Below are positions 1 to 9,919 of a stretch of DNA of 64,000 nt, piece by piece. Each line of letters begins with the position of its first letter. Positions within the stretch are counted from its first letter, which is position 1. The notes beneath the pieces were generated by a model. It did not search any database, had not been told where the DNA came from, and was given only the letters and a program-made list of their open reading frames with translations. This stretch comes from Serratia sp. UGAL515B_01. GTDB taxonomy: Bacteria; Pseudomonadota; Gammaproteobacteria; Enterobacterales; Enterobacteriaceae. The position numbers and the translations under genes were made by a program. The DNA lies in assembly GCF_033095805.1 (NCBI RefSeq), contig NZ_CP109901.1:868001-932000 (forward strand), in the 5' to 3' direction.

Positions 1-1467
1 ACTCAGCATGTTTTTCTGTTGCGCTGGTGTTGCATCTTGGAATTCATCCCACCATTCTGCCAAACGCAGCATTTCAGGGTTATTTTCCACTTCTGCGCGT
101 AGCACCAGCAGATCGAACGCTGCACGGAATTTAGGATGTTCCATCAGCTTGTGCGCACGTTTTCCCTGGCGACGAGACAAACGTAACTGCAATTGCCAGA
201 TGTCACGTACCAGCGTAGTGATCCGTTTTGGGATAGCCAGTGAACGGCATTCTTCGTCAAGGACGTCGTTCATCGCCAGCGCAAAGGCATCGTAATAAGC
301 CAACCCACTCTCTTGTGCCAGCTTTTGTGCATGCTCAAGCAGCGGATACCACAGCATGGCCGCAAACAGGAACGCTGGGTTTACGCGCATATTGTTTTGC
401 AGACGATGATCGGTATTTTTCAGTACCTGTACCAGAATACGCTCCATTGGCGTATCTTGCTGCGGTGTGAAATTGCGCGCAATTAGCGGGAACAGTGGCT
501 GGAATAGTTGATATTCACATAGCTTGAGGTAGGTTTTATAGCCGTAGCCTGTCTGCAGCAATTTCAGCGATTCTTCAAACAGACGTGCTGGCGGGATTTC
601 CCGCAGCAGTGAAGCCAACCGAGGGATGGGTTCGGCAGTTTCTTCGCTGAGGCTCATATCCAGCTTGGCGGCGAAGCGAACGGCGCGGAGCATACGCACC
701 GGGTCTTCACGATAACGAGTTTCTGGATCGCCAATCAGACGGATCACACCCTGTTGCAGGTCGCGTAGGCCGCCCACGTAATCCCGCAAGGTAAAGTCTG
801 CTACGGCGTAATACAGGCTATTGATGGTGAAATCACGGCGCTGAGCATCCTCTTCAATTGAACCAAAGATGTTATCACGCAATAGCATGCCATTTTGGGT
901 CTGCTGAGATGAATTCTTGTCTGATTCTTCACTCTGCTCATGATGACCACGAAAAGTAGCAACCTCAATAATTTCTGGCCCGAACATGACATGAGCTAGT
1001 CTGAAACGACGACCAACCAGACGGCAGTTGCGGAACAGTTTGCGTACCTGTTCAGGCGTGGCGTTGGTCGTAATGTCAAAATCCTTGGGTTTTTTGCCGA
1101 GTAACAGATCTCGAACGCCACCGCCAACAAGATAGGCTTCATAGCCGGATTTATTCAGGCGATACAGAACCTTCAAGGCGTTTTCGCTGATATCTTTGCG
1201 TGAGATCGTATGCTGCTCGCGAGGGATCACATCCATTGAGTGTGTTCCCTCTGCCGCCAGCGCCGGTAAGTGCTGACGCGTAACAGGACGATGCGCAGGC
1301 GCCTCTCTACTGTTTTCTGCTAGATGCAGTGGCACTGTGGCTGATTTTTCTGCGGGCGTAATTTCTCCGCGATCTGCTTTTTTATCGCTCGCCGGCGCTT
1401 CATCGCGGTTTAGCTTGTCATCGCGGGTTAGTACCTTACGGCAGAAATTGGCTACTCGGGTAAAAAT
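1..1467 (-). CDS. pcnB: Poly(A) polymerase I, C-terminus cut by window edge
   Basis: Adds poly(A) tails to RNA 3' ends, which promotes decay and controls copy number of ColE1-type plasmids. The reading frame starts at an ATT codon at 1467-1465 and opens [12 protein letters not shown], colinear with E. coli PcnB, which is known to start at AUU. GAGG lies a few bases upstream. After about 40 poorly conserved residues rich in charged and Ala residues comes VIPREQH, then the nucleotidyltransferase core ([17 protein letters not shown]) and the RRDFTIN segment. The protein runs to the window start at the point equivalent to about 30 residues before the E. coli C-terminus, so the end is missing here. 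The N-terminal insert makes it some 30 residues longer than the E. coli protein. It is transcribed away from gluQ. Confidence 0.95.
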   Translation of the reverse strand, partial: MFTRVANFCRKVLTRDDKLNRDEAPASDKKADRGEITPAEKSATVPLHLAENSREAPAHRPVTRQHLPALAAEGTHSMDVIPREQHTISRKDISENALKVLYRLNKSGYEAYLVGGGVRDLLLGKKPKDFDITTNATPEQVRKLFRNCRLVGRRFRLAHVMFGPEIIEVATFRGHHEQSEESDKNSSQQTQNGMLLRDNIFGSIEEDAQRRDFTINSLYYAVADFTLRDYVGGLRDLQQGVIRLIGDPETRYREDPVRMLRAVRFAAKLDMSLSEETAEPIPRLASLLREIPPARLFEESLKLLQTGYGYKTYLKLCEYQLFQPLFPLIARNFTPQQDTPMERILVQVLKNTDHRLQNNMRVNPAFLFAAMLWYPLLEHAQKLAQESGLAYYDAFALAMNDVLDEECRSLAIPKRITTLVRDIWQLQLRLSRRQGKRAHKLMEHPKFRAAFDLLVLRAEVENNPEMLRLAEWWDEFQDATPAQQKNMLS

Positions 1468-1522
1468 GGCACACCTCGATATTGACGGATAAAAATAGTG
1501 ATAACAAAAAAATAGCGGCTAA

Positions 1523-2440
1523 TCATAGCTCACCATAATCCCTTTGAGAATGCTGTTGTGTTTTGACGCAGTGAATAGCCTGTTGACGCGGGACATTCTC
1601 CAACCGCCAATGTTTCACTGCCCAGCTTAATAACAATGACAAATCAAGATCTTGCCAGCATTCTGGTAGCGGCTGGTGCAAAAATGCCAGTGCCTCAATT
1701 AGTACCGGACGCGGATCGCTCAAGGGAAGTGCAGGAGCATGATTTTGCTTCGATAGTTTAAGCCCATTACAACCCAACGCCAGCGGTAAATGGACATATT
1801 CAGGAACGCGAGCTTGTAATTGCCGGTACAGTGCAATCTGGCGCACCGTGGGTTCGATTAGATCGGCACCCCGTACTATTTCGGTAACGCCTTGAAAATC
1901 ATCGTCGATGACGACCGCCAGGTTATAGGCAAACAGGCCGTCACGGCGGCGGATAATGAAATCTTCCTGTGCCAGAGCCCGATCTGCTTGCAGTTCGCCC
2001 TGTAACCGATCGTGAAAGACGTAGACGGGATTTGATTGTCGCAAACGCATCGCAGCCCCTTGTGATTCAAGCTGAAGATTGCGGCAATGGCCATCGTATG
2101 TACCACCTATCTGCTGGATACGGCTACGGGTACAACAGCAGTAATAGCTCCTGTCCTGTTGTTGCAGCCAATCCAGTGTAGCGCGGTAGGCATCGTGGCG
2201 TTGTGATTGATAGAGAACCTCATCGTCCCAGTAGAGACCATAATGCTCTAACGTAGATAAGATACGGGCAGCGGCTCCTGCAACTTCACGCGGGGGATCG
2301 ATATCTTCAATGCGAACCAGCCATTGCCCACCTTGTGCCCGAGCCTGGAGATAGCTCCCAAGAGCGGCAATCAGCGAACCAAAATGAAGATCCCCGGAAG
2401 GTGACGGGGCGAAGCGCCCCACATAGTGACTTTGTGGCAT
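1523..2440 (-). CDS. gluQ: Glutamyl-Q tRNA(Asp) synthetase
   Basis: Truncated GluRS-like enzyme that attaches glutamate to queuosine in tRNA(Asp). The N-terminus reads [16 protein letters not shown] (HIGH-like class I signature), followed by [13 protein letters not shown] Cys cluster ([15 protein letters not shown]) matches the zinc-binding region, and KLSKQNHAP is the KMSKS-like motif. I place the start at ATG 2440 ([12 protein letters not shown]), which aligns with E. coli GluQ. A GTG at 2503, four bases after the dksA stop, would add 21 residues with no family match. Length from 2440 is 305 residues, close to the family. It follows dksA on the same strand with an inverted repeat between them. 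Confidence 0.93.
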   Translation of the reverse strand: MPQSHYVGRFAPSPSGDLHFGSLIAALGSYLQARAQGGQWLVRIEDIDPPREVAGAAARILSTLEHYGLYWDDEVLYQSQRHDAYRATLDWLQQQDRSYYCCCTRSRIQQIGGTYDGHCRNLQLESQGAAMRLRQSNPVYVFHDRLQGELQADRALAQEDFIIRRRDGLFAYNLAVVIDDDFQGVTEIVRGADLIEPTVRQIALYRQLQARVPEYVHLPLALGCNGLKLSKQNHAPALPLSDPRPVLIEALAFLHQPLPECWQDLDLSLLLSWAVKHWRLENVPRQQAIHCVKTQQHSQRDYGEL

Positions 2441-2458
2441 GCCAGAGGTTTTACTCTG

Positions 2459-2487
2459 TGCGGCACGCGTTTTGCACACGTGCCGCA
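2459..2487 (-). promoter_or_regulatory. Inverted repeat between dksA and gluQ
   Basis: A perfect 9-bp stem (TGCGGCACG / CGTGCCGCA) at 2459-2467 and 2479-2487 with an 11-base loop sits between the dksA stop and the gluQ ATG. No T run follows on the minus strand, so it is not a textbook terminator. A transcription terminator controlling gluQ is reported at this junction in Shigella, so an attenuator role is plausible but inferred. Confidence 0.5.
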
Positions 2488-2506
2488 GGGGGTAACAACT
2501 CACTGC

Positions 2507-2962
2507 TTAGCCGGCCATCTGCTTTTCGCGGATTTCGGCCAACGTCTTGCAGTCGATGCACAAATCGGCAGTTGGGCGTGCCTCAAGGCGACGAATGCCG
2601 ATCTCAACGCCACAAGATTCGCAGTAGCCGAAATCATCGTCTTCTACTTTCTTCAGCGTTTTCTCGATCTTTTTGATCAGTTTGCGTTCACGATCACGGT
2701 TACGCAATTCAAGGCTAAACTCTTCTTCCTGAGTAGCACGGTCTGCTGGATCAGGAAAGTTTGCTGCCTCTTCTTGCATATGTGAAACTGTACGGTTTAC
2801 TTCGTCCCTGAGTTGGTTGCGCCATGCTTCAAGAATGCGCCTGAAATGCGACAACTGGGCGTTATTCATGTACTCTTCGCCCGGCTTCTCTTGATACGGC
2901 TCCACCCCAGCGATGGCGAGAATGCTCAAGGACGAGGTTTTACGGGTTTGCCCTTCTTGCAT
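2507..2962 (-). CDS. dksA: RNA polymerase-binding transcription factor DksA
   Basis: Binds the RNA polymerase secondary channel and, with ppGpp, represses rRNA promoters and activates amino-acid biosynthesis. The 151 residues are almost identical to E. coli DksA. A coiled coil holds the tip motif with two acids ([19 protein letters not shown]), and a C4 zinc finger follows ([18 protein letters not shown], then [11 protein letters not shown]). ATG at 2962 is chosen because [13 protein letters not shown] matches the known N-terminus and AGGAG lies 7 bases upstream. An in-frame extension to 3064 has no support. Confidence 0.97.
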   Translation of the reverse strand: MQEGQTRKTSSLSILAIAGVEPYQEKPGEEYMNNAQLSHFRRILEAWRNQLRDEVNRTVSHMQEEAANFPDPADRATQEEEFSLELRNRDRERKLIKKIEKTLKKVEDDDFGYCESCGVEIGIRRLEARPTADLCIDCKTLAEIREKQMAG

Positions 2963-3268
2963 ATTGCTTCTCCTACATACACACGCACTATACCCATCAT
3001 TCAACAAACTGCCGAGACATCGGCCGCATTGCCCACTCTGGCTACCTAAGCTTACCGTTGCCAAAGGTCTGCTCTGTGACCGTTGCCCCTCATGCTGAAT
3101 GCAACAAGGTATGTCGAATCCCCAATATGGGGGAAAAACAGGCCGCTATAAATAACAGAAGGGAAGGGTGATGGCAATTATTCCTGTTGCCTGCTTGGCT
3201 GTACCTGCGAAGGAAGGTATAACCGACTACGTAATATTCAGTTGTCGATTCATTTTTTCCTGCAAAGG
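2963..3268 (-). promoter_or_regulatory. dksA upstream region
   Basis: This 306-base gap between sfsA and dksA has no convincing ORF. A -10-like TATAGT on the minus strand at 2992-2987, just above the AGGAG of dksA, is the best promoter candidate. I could not assign its -35. No clear terminator hairpin with a T run follows sfsA. Confidence 0.35.
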
Positions 3269-3976
3269 CTAGTCAATAAAAAAAGGCAACTTATCAGATA
3301 GATAAACACCATCGGGCGATAATTCCGCCCCGTAACAAAAAACTTCCACTCCTAACAGCCTAACCTGTGCCAGTAATGCCGCATAACGCCGATCAATATG
3401 GTACGCGGGGGTGACTTGATGAATACCGCTGTGTAAAACGGCGAAAAACAATACCGCCCGCTGACCTTGTTCAACCACGCTTAACAGTTCACGCAGATGC
3501 TTTTGTCCCCTCAACGTCACCGCATCAGGAAAGTAACCACGTTGTTGTTGCAATAGTGTGACTGACTTCACCTCAATATAGCAGTTAACCCTATTTTCCG
3601 CCTGTAATAACAAGTCGATACGGCTATTCTCGCTGCCATATTTTACTTCGCCAGTTATTTTACTGTAACCAGATAATTCATTGATTAAATTACGCTCAAC
3701 TGCCTCGCGAACCAAGGCGTTAGCCCTCAGGGTATTCACACAAATCCAGTCGCCTTGCTGAGTATGAGTGAGTTCCCAACTGTGGGCATATTTGCGCTTG
3801 GGATTGTCTGAAGTGGAATACCAGACGGTATCTCCCGGCGTGGCACAGCCTGTCATCGCACCGGTGTTGGCACAATGCAACGTAAAGGTTTCGCCTGCTG
3901 GTGTGATCACATCGGCCAGAAAACGTTTGTAACGTTTGATAAGCCGTGCTGGCTTCAGCGGTGGAGTGAAAATCAT
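3269..3976 (-). CDS. sfsA: DNA-binding sugar fermentation stimulation protein
   Basis: Non-specific DNA-binding protein named for increasing maltose gene expression when overproduced in E. coli. Its fold resembles PD-(D/E)XK nucleases. The 235 residues match E. coli SfsA (234) end to end: [19 protein letters not shown] at the N-terminus, then [28 protein letters not shown] and [10 protein letters not shown] (the E-x-K part of the nuclease-like core), and [17 protein letters not shown]. Its ATG overlaps the end of thpR by 4 bases (ATGA), so the two are probably co-transcribed and coupled. Confidence 0.94.
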   Translation of the reverse strand: MIFTPPLKPARLIKRYKRFLADVITPAGETFTLHCANTGAMTGCATPGDTVWYSTSDNPKRKYAHSWELTHTQQGDWICVNTLRANALVREAVERNLINELSGYSKITGEVKYGSENSRIDLLLQAENRVNCYIEVKSVTLLQQQRGYFPDAVTLRGQKHLRELLSVVEQGQRAVLFFAVLHSGIHQVTPAYHIDRRYAALLAQVRLLGVEVFCYGAELSPDGVYLSDKLPFFID

Positions 3977-4515
3977 CGATTATCCTGTTGGCAAAGCTGC
4001 CAGCGTTCAAGTTCATGATAGCGGGTGCGGCCATGCTCAAATACTGACTGATATAAAGAGAAATGACTGGCGTTGAACCGCCAATTTGGTGTGGCCGGAG
4101 GGATCGCGACGTGCTTGGTGGCTGCACGCAATAGGGTAATATGGGGGTGAAAAGGGAGTGGGCTTTGATAACAACCACTGCGTGCAGCCTGTGAACGCAG
4201 CAGTTGCGCCAGTTGTAATAATGCGCGCGGTGCGCGTTTGGTGCCCAGCCATACCACACCCGCACCAGGCCAATGGCCGAGATCGTCGAGGCTCATGTCA
4301 AAACCGGTTTGGGCAATGCGCCCTGCCTGCATTTTCAGCGCCTGTTCTTTTTGCGCACTGACTTCGCCAAGAAATGCCAGCGTGAGATGTAGATTGGCGG
4401 CAACTACCGGGCGGCCATCATCGGGATGAAAAGAAAGGGCACGCCAGCGGCTCACTTGTTGCTGCAAGGCATCTGGTAGCGAGAGGGCAAAAAACAGGCG
4501 GCGAAAATGAGGCAT
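3973..4515 (-). CDS. thpR: RNA 2',3'-cyclic phosphodiesterase (LigT/ThpR)
   Basis: 2H-family phosphoesterase that hydrolyses RNA 2',3'-cyclic phosphate ends and can act as a 2'-5' ligase. Both catalytic HxT motifs are present ([11 protein letters not shown] and FHPHITLLR). ATG at 4515 ([14 protein letters not shown]) is chosen over a longer frame from 4572 because it matches the E. coli N-terminus and has GGAAA upstream. Length is 180 residues, close to the E. coli protein. It overlaps sfsA by 4 bases and diverges from hrpB, with 79 bases between start codons. Confidence 0.92.
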   Translation of the reverse strand: MPHFRRLFFALSLPDALQQQVSRWRALSFHPDDGRPVVAANLHLTLAFLGEVSAQKEQALKMQAGRIAQTGFDMSLDDLGHWPGAGVVWLGTKRAPRALLQLAQLLRSQAARSGCYQSPLPFHPHITLLRAATKHVAIPPATPNWRFNASHFSLYQSVFEHGRTRYHELERWQLCQQDNR

Positions 4516-4594
4516 GGATTTCCGGTAAATGAATGAAACGCTGGGTGTAATGCTACAATGTGCGCCGTCCATTAACTACCCCATGGAGAGTTTT

Positions 4595-7033
4595 GTGTCC
4601 TCACTGCCCGTCAGCGCGGTTCTTGATGAACTGCTCGCCGCACTGCAATCTGCACCGCAGGTGTTACTGCATGCCCCAACCGGTGCGGGAAAATCCACCT
4701 GGTTACCGCTGCAGATCTTGGCAAAAGCCGGTTTGCCGGGGCGTATTATTATGCTGGAACCCAGGCGATTGGCGGCAAAAAACGTGGCTTATCGTTTGGC
4801 ACAGCAATTGGGAGAAGAGCCAGGTCAGACCGTAGGTTATCGTATGCGTGCCGAGAGTCAAAGCGGGCCCCATACACGTTTAGAAGTGGTCACTGAGGGT
4901 ATCCTTACCCGTATGTTGCAGCAGGATGCAGAGCTGCGAGGTGTTTCCCTGATCATTCTTGATGAATTTCACGAGCGTAGTTTACAGGCCGATCTGGCAC
5001 TTGCTCTGTTGCTTGATGTGCAACAGGGACTGCGGGACGATCTGAAATTGTTGATCATGTCGGCAACGCTGGACAATGCGCGTTTGTCACAACTGTTGCC
5101 ACAAGCACCGGTGGTGGTATCTGAAGGGCGCAGCTATCCGGTGGCGCGTCAATACCAACCCTTGGCAAGTCATCAAAGGTTGGAAGATGGCGTGGCATCT
5201 TCGGTAAAGCGTCTGTTGTCTGAACAGCCTGGGTCGTTACTGCTTTTCCTTCCAGGGGTAGCCGAAATCAACCGTGTGCTCGAGCGGCTCACAGGGGATA
5301 TTGCTGCCGATGTCGATCTCTGCCCATTGTATGGAGCATTGCCGTTGGCACAGCAACAAAAAGCAATCCAACCGGCGGTTGCCGGGCGGCGCAAGGTTGT
5401 GTTAGCAACCAACATCGCAGAAACCAGCCTGACCATTGAAGGTATTCGCCTAGTCGTCGACAGTGGTCTGGAACGTGTTGCCCGGTATGATGTGCGTTCC
5501 GGTTTGACCCGGCTGGTCACCCAGCGTATCAGTCAGGCCTCAATGATCCAGCGAGCCGGGCGTGCTGGGCGTATTGAACCCGGCATCTGCTGGCATCTGT
5601 TTGCCAAAGAGCAGGCAGAGCGAGCTGTCGAACATGCCGAACCGGAAATTCTGCAAAGCGATTTGACCAGCTTTTGGCTTGAATTGCTGCAATGGGGCTG
5701 TGTCGATGTTGGTCAACTGACCTGGATTGATCGGCCACCGACGGCGGCATTAGCAGCTGCTCGCCGCGTATTGCATGCCCTGGCAGCCATTGACGAAGCA
5801 GAGAAGTTAACTGCCAAAGGCCGCCTGATGGCCGAATTGGGTTGTGAACCCAGGCTGGCATCTATGCTTTACGCCGGTGCCCAGATGGGCGGAGAAGGGG
5901 TAGCCACGGCAGCATTGTTAGCAGCGTTGCTGGAAGAACCACCGCGCGGTGGACAAATGGATATCAGCTATTGGTTGAGTCGTCCCCAATCTCATTGGCA
6001 GCGGCGTGCACTTCAGCTAAGCAGACGGTTAACTCAGAAAAGCAGCCAGATTGACGTCGATCTGGCTGCTCCGCTGCTGGCACAGGCTTTTACCGATCGC
6101 ATTGCCCAGCGGCGTAGCCAAGATGGCCGTTATCTTTTGGCTAACGGCCTAGGGGCAGCGATGAGTCAGGACGAAGCGCTCTCCAGAGCGCCTTGGTTGA
6201 TTATCCCCAGTTTATTGCAAGGGCATAACAGTCCAGACGCACGTATCCTGTTGGCTTTGCCCGTCGACGTTGAGGAACTGGTTGCTCGCTTGCCAGAGAT
6301 TGTCAGCAGTCAGACAGCCGTAGAGTGGGATGAGGAAAAGGGCACGTTACGTGCCTGGAAACGCCAGCAGATTGGCCGCTTGATATTGCGTGCTCAACTG
6401 CAGGCCAAACCGGCCGAAGAAGAGCTACAGCAGGCACTGATAAACTGGGTACGGGCTGAAGGTTTGACGGTGTTGAACTGGGATAATACAGCGGAACAGT
6501 TACGGCTGCGGTTGCACTGTGCTCAACGCTGGCTGCCGGAAGAAGCATGGCCGCGGGTAGATGATGAGTCGTTGCTTGAAACATTAGAAAAATGGCTTCT
6601 GCCATCGCTGCAGGGGGTGTGCGATCTTCGGGGATTGAAACAGGTGAATATCGCCCAAGCGTTGGTTTCCCTGCTGGATTGGCAGCAAAAACAGCGGCTG
6701 GATAAAGCGTTACCTACGCATTACACCGTGCCGACCGGGAGTCACCTACCCATACGCTATGACGTAGATAAACCGCCCGCACTGGCTGTGCGTTTACAAG
6801 AAATGTTCGGTGAAAAATTCAGCCCAATGTTGGCTGAGGGTCGCATTGCTGTGGTGCTTGAGTTACTCTCACCCGCATACAGGCCGTTGCAGATAACCAG
6901 CGATCTGGCTGCCTTTTGGCAGGGGGCGTATCGCGAAGTACAAAAAGAGATGAAAGGGCGCTATCCCAAACATGTATGGCCAGACGATCCGGCCAGTTCC
7001 GCCCCTACCAGACGAACAAAAAAACACCAATAA
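4595..7033 (+). CDS. hrpB: ATP-dependent RNA helicase HrpB
   Basis: DEAH-box helicase of unknown cellular role in enterics. Motifs in order: APTGAGKST (Walker A), DEFH (motif II), SATLD (III), TNIAETSLTIEG (V) and QRAGRAGR (VI), then the HrpB-specific C-terminus ending PKHVWPDDP. I choose GTG 4595 (VSSLPVSAVLDELL) because it aligns with E. coli MSSLPVAAVL and GGAGAG lies 4 bases before it. ATG 4583 would overlap that ribosome site and is less likely. Length is 812 residues against about 809 in E. coli. It diverges from thpR. Confidence 0.95.
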   Translation: MSSLPVSAVLDELLAALQSAPQVLLHAPTGAGKSTWLPLQILAKAGLPGRIIMLEPRRLAAKNVAYRLAQQLGEEPGQTVGYRMRAESQSGPHTRLEVVTEGILTRMLQQDAELRGVSLIILDEFHERSLQADLALALLLDVQQGLRDDLKLLIMSATLDNARLSQLLPQAPVVVSEGRSYPVARQYQPLASHQRLEDGVASSVKRLLSEQPGSLLLFLPGVAEINRVLERLTGDIAADVDLCPLYGALPLAQQQKAIQPAVAGRRKVVLATNIAETSLTIEGIRLVVDSGLERVARYDVRSGLTRLVTQRISQASMIQRAGRAGRIEPGICWHLFAKEQAERAVEHAEPEILQSDLTSFWLELLQWGCVDVGQLTWIDRPPTAALAAARRVLHALAAIDEAEKLTAKGRLMAELGCEPRLASMLYAGAQMGGEGVATAALLAALLEEPPRGGQMDISYWLSRPQSHWQRRALQLSRRLTQKSSQIDVDLAAPLLAQAFTDRIAQRRSQDGRYLLANGLGAAMSQDEALSRAPWLIIPSLLQGHNSPDARILLALPVDVEELVARLPEIVSSQTAVEWDEEKGTLRAWKRQQIGRLILRAQLQAKPAEEELQQALINWVRAEGLTVLNWDNTAEQLRLRLHCAQRWLPEEAWPRVDDESLLETLEKWLLPSLQGVCDLRGLKQVNIAQALVSLLDWQQKQRLDKALPTHYTVPTGSHLPIRYDVDKPPALAVRLQEMFGEKFSPMLAEGRIAVVLELLSPAYRPLQITSDLAAFWQGAYREVQKEMKGRYPKHVWPDDPASSAPTRRTKKHQ

Positions 7034-7168
7034 TCAAATACCTGTTAGTAGCATGGCAGGTGAGAATTTGCTGAATTCAGATGTTTCTTCTGTTCAACCT
7101 CACGGTATGGGAACAGATTAAGCGACAAAAAATGGCTGAGAGGGCCACTAGCGTGGAGAGCAACAGCA

Positions 7169-9664
7169 ATGGCTGGTGATGACCGCGAGCCGATTGGGCG
7201 TAAAGGGAAACAACCAAAACGTAATGCATCACGCAAGATGTTACGCCGTCGCCATGATGATGACTACGGTGATGATGAACAAGACGATTATCGGGATGAG
7301 AAAGAAGATGAACACGATGACGAGGAAGAGCGCATGCCGCGTAAGGTAAAAGCGAATTCGCCACCTAAAAAACGCCGTTGGCTTGGTTTGCTGATCAAAC
7401 TATTTCTGGTTATTGCTGTATTGCTGGCAGTTTACGGCGTTTATTTGGACTCTCAGATCCGCAGCCGTATTGACGGCAAGGTCTGGGAATTGCCAGCCGC
7501 GGTCTATGGCCGCATGGTGAATCTAGAGCCGGGTATGCCATACAGCAAAAAGGAGATGATCAGCCTGCTAGAGGGAATGCAATATCGTCAGGTCAGCCGC
7601 ATGACGCGTCCAGGTGAGTTCACCGTGCAAGATAACAGTATTGAGATGCTGCGTCGTCCGTTCGACTTCCCTGATGGCAAAGAAGGGCAGATCCATGCCC
7701 GGCTTGATTTCCAGAACAATAGGTTGACTAAAATCGTCAACATGGAAAACCAGCGCAACTTTGGTTTCTTCCGCCTTGATCCGCGCTTGATCACTATGCT
7801 GCAATCGCCAAATGGCGAACAGCGCCTGTTTGTGCCGCGTACGGGTTTTTCAGACCTGCTCGTGGAGACGCTGCTCGCTACCGAAGATCGTCATTTTTAT
7901 GAGCATGAAGGCGTCAGCCCTTACTCTATTGCTCGAGCGGTGTTGGCTAACCTGACCGCCGGACGCGCGGTGCAGGGCGGCAGTACCTTGACTCAACAAT
8001 TGGTAAAAAACCTGTTCCTGACCAATGAACGTTCACTGTGGCGGAAACTTAACGAAGCTTATATGGCGCTGTTGATGGATTATCGCTATAGCAAAGACCG
8101 CATTCTGGAACTGTATCTGAATGAAGTGTATCTCGGTCAAAGCGGTAGTGACGAAATCCGTGGTTTTCCGTTAGCCAGTTTGTATTACTTTGGCCGCCCG
8201 GTCGATGAACTGAGTCTGGATCAGCAGGCGTTGCTAGTGGGTATGGTAAAAGGGGCATCTTTGTATAACCCCTGGCGTAATCCGAAACTCACGCTAGAAC
8301 GCCGTAACCTGGTACTCAAGCTATTGCAGAACCAGGGGGTGATCGATGCAGAGCTTTATAACATGCTGAGTGCGCGTCCATTGGGTGTGCAGCCAAAAGG
8401 TGGTGTGATTTCACCGCAGCCAGCGTTTATGCAACTGGTACGTCAGGAGTTGCAGAACAAACTGGGTGATAAAATTAACGATCTTTCAGGTGTAAAAATC
8501 TTCACAACCTTTGATCCTGTTTCACAGGATGCAGCCGAGAAGGCGGTAGAAGAGGGTATTCCCGCACTGCGTGCGGCACGCCATCTTAACGATCTGGAAG
8601 CGGCGATGGTGATTGTCGATCGTTTTACCGGTGAGGTGCGTGCTATGGTTGGCGGAGCTAATTCGCAGTTTGCTGGTTTTAACCGCGCAATGCAGGCGCG
8701 CCGTTTGGTGGGGTCATTGGCTAAACCGCCAACTTACTTAACCGCATTGTCTGAACCGGATAAATATCGCCTCAATACTTGGTTGTCCGACCAGCCTTTG
8801 TCGATCAAATTACCCAATGGTAGCTCTTGGCAGCCTAATAACTATGATCGTCAGTTCCGTGGCCGAGTGATGCTGGTTGATGCTTTGGCCAATTCGCTCA
8901 ACGTGCCGACGGTAAACTTGGGTATGTCTGTGGGACTGGATCATATCAGTGCCACATTGCAACTTTTGGGCATTCCCAAAACAGCGATCACCCCTTTGCC
9001 TTCGATGCTATTAGGGGCGATCGGTCTGACACCGATGGAAGTCGCGCAGGAATACCAAACTATTGCCAGCGGAGGCAACCGTGCGCCGCTGTCTGCCGTG
9101 CGCTCGGTGATTGCGGAAGATGGTTCCGTATTGTATCAGAGCTTCCCACAAGCGGAGCGAGTGGTACCGGCACAAGCGGCTTATCTGACAATGTATGCGA
9201 TGCAGCAGGGCGTGGCTCGCGGGACTTCCCGATCACTGACGGCCAAGTTCTCCAATTACAATCTGGCAGCTAAAACCGGTACCACTAATGACTTACGCGA
9301 CAGCTGGTTTGCCGGTATCGACGGTAAGGAAGTGGCGATCGCCTGGGTAGGGCGTGACAACAATGCCCCATCCAAACTCACAGGAGCCAGCGGTGCACTG
9401 ACCTTGTACCGTCGTTATCTGGAAAACCAAACGCCGTTGATTTTGACGTTGCAACAGCCAGAAGGGATCAGCCAGATGGCAATTGATACCGACGGTAACT
9501 TTATCTGTAGCGGCAGCGGAGCGCGTACTATCCCGGTTTGGACCGAAAACCCGCAGCGTTTATGCCAGGCATCTGGGCTGCAACAAACCCAACAGCAATC
9601 GCAAGGTGAGCAGAAAGATGACGATGGTGTTGCAGGCTGGATTAAGGATATGTTTGGTCAGTAA
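7169..9664 (+). CDS. mrcB: Bifunctional penicillin-binding protein 1B
   Basis: Class A PBP that polymerises and cross-links peptidoglycan at the inner membrane. It has an acidic cytoplasmic tail (residues 1-70), one membrane segment (about 71-91), a UB2H domain, then the GT51 transglycosylase with catalytic Glu239 in [15 protein letters not shown]. The transpeptidase has SLAK (nucleophile Ser in [10 protein letters not shown]), SLN ([12 protein letters not shown]) and KTGTT. An internal Met56 (MPRKVK) matches the position of the known shorter gamma form. The 831 residues compare with 844 in E. coli. The C-terminus keeps [12 protein letters not shown]. Confidence 0.97.
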   Translation: MAGDDREPIGRKGKQPKRNASRKMLRRRHDDDYGDDEQDDYRDEKEDEHDDEEERMPRKVKANSPPKKRRWLGLLIKLFLVIAVLLAVYGVYLDSQIRSRIDGKVWELPAAVYGRMVNLEPGMPYSKKEMISLLEGMQYRQVSRMTRPGEFTVQDNSIEMLRRPFDFPDGKEGQIHARLDFQNNRLTKIVNMENQRNFGFFRLDPRLITMLQSPNGEQRLFVPRTGFSDLLVETLLATEDRHFYEHEGVSPYSIARAVLANLTAGRAVQGGSTLTQQLVKNLFLTNERSLWRKLNEAYMALLMDYRYSKDRILELYLNEVYLGQSGSDEIRGFPLASLYYFGRPVDELSLDQQALLVGMVKGASLYNPWRNPKLTLERRNLVLKLLQNQGVIDAELYNMLSARPLGVQPKGGVISPQPAFMQLVRQELQNKLGDKINDLSGVKIFTTFDPVSQDAAEKAVEEGIPALRAARHLNDLEAAMVIVDRFTGEVRAMVGGANSQFAGFNRAMQARRLVGSLAKPPTYLTALSEPDKYRLNTWLSDQPLSIKLPNGSSWQPNNYDRQFRGRVMLVDALANSLNVPTVNLGMSVGLDHISATLQLLGIPKTAITPLPSMLLGAIGLTPMEVAQEYQTIASGGNRAPLSAVRSVIAEDGSVLYQSFPQAERVVPAQAAYLTMYAMQQGVARGTSRSLTAKFSNYNLAAKTGTTNDLRDSWFAGIDGKEVAIAWVGRDNNAPSKLTGASGALTLYRRYLENQTPLILTLQQPEGISQMAIDTDGNFICSGSGARTIPVWTENPQRLCQASGLQQTQQQSQGEQKDDDGVAGWIKDMFGQ

Positions 9665-9716
9665 AGAACGGTTGCCATGTTAAGCATGATGGCCAATTAA
9701 CGTTACTCTGTTATTT

Positions 9717-9746
9717 AGCCTGCGGCTTTCTGTTGCAGGCTTTTTT
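9717..9746 (+). terminator. Rho-independent terminator after mrcB
   Basis: Stem AGCCTGC / GCAGGCT (9717-9723 and 9735-9741) with an 11-base loop is followed by a run of six T. Confidence 0.85.
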
Positions 9747-9867
9747 GTCATTCTGATTTTTTATTTCATTTCTGTTAATGCCGTTATCCCTCTTATTTTT
9801 ATCGTTATTTTACAACAGAAATCCTCTTGCAGTTTTCCTTTGCTTACGCATAAAATTCTCTGCTTAT

Positions 9868-9886
9868 AAAAACCATTATCATTTGC
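9868..9886 (+). promoter_or_regulatory. Fur box upstream of fhuA
   Basis: The reverse strand of 9868-9886 matches the 19-bp Fur consensus at 13 positions, including the core ATGATAATG. It overlaps a -10-like TTATAA (9864-9869) with TTGCTT 18 bases upstream, the position expected for iron repression of the fhu operon. The fhuA ATG lies 34 bases further on. Confidence 0.7.
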
Positions 9887-9919
9887 ATTCGTAATCAACT
9901 TACACCAGAGAAATCAGAT

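Noticed and set aside
2441..2503. GTG start at 2503 for gluQ
   Set aside because: The 21 extra residues have no match to GluQ. ATG 2440 aligns with the E. coli start.
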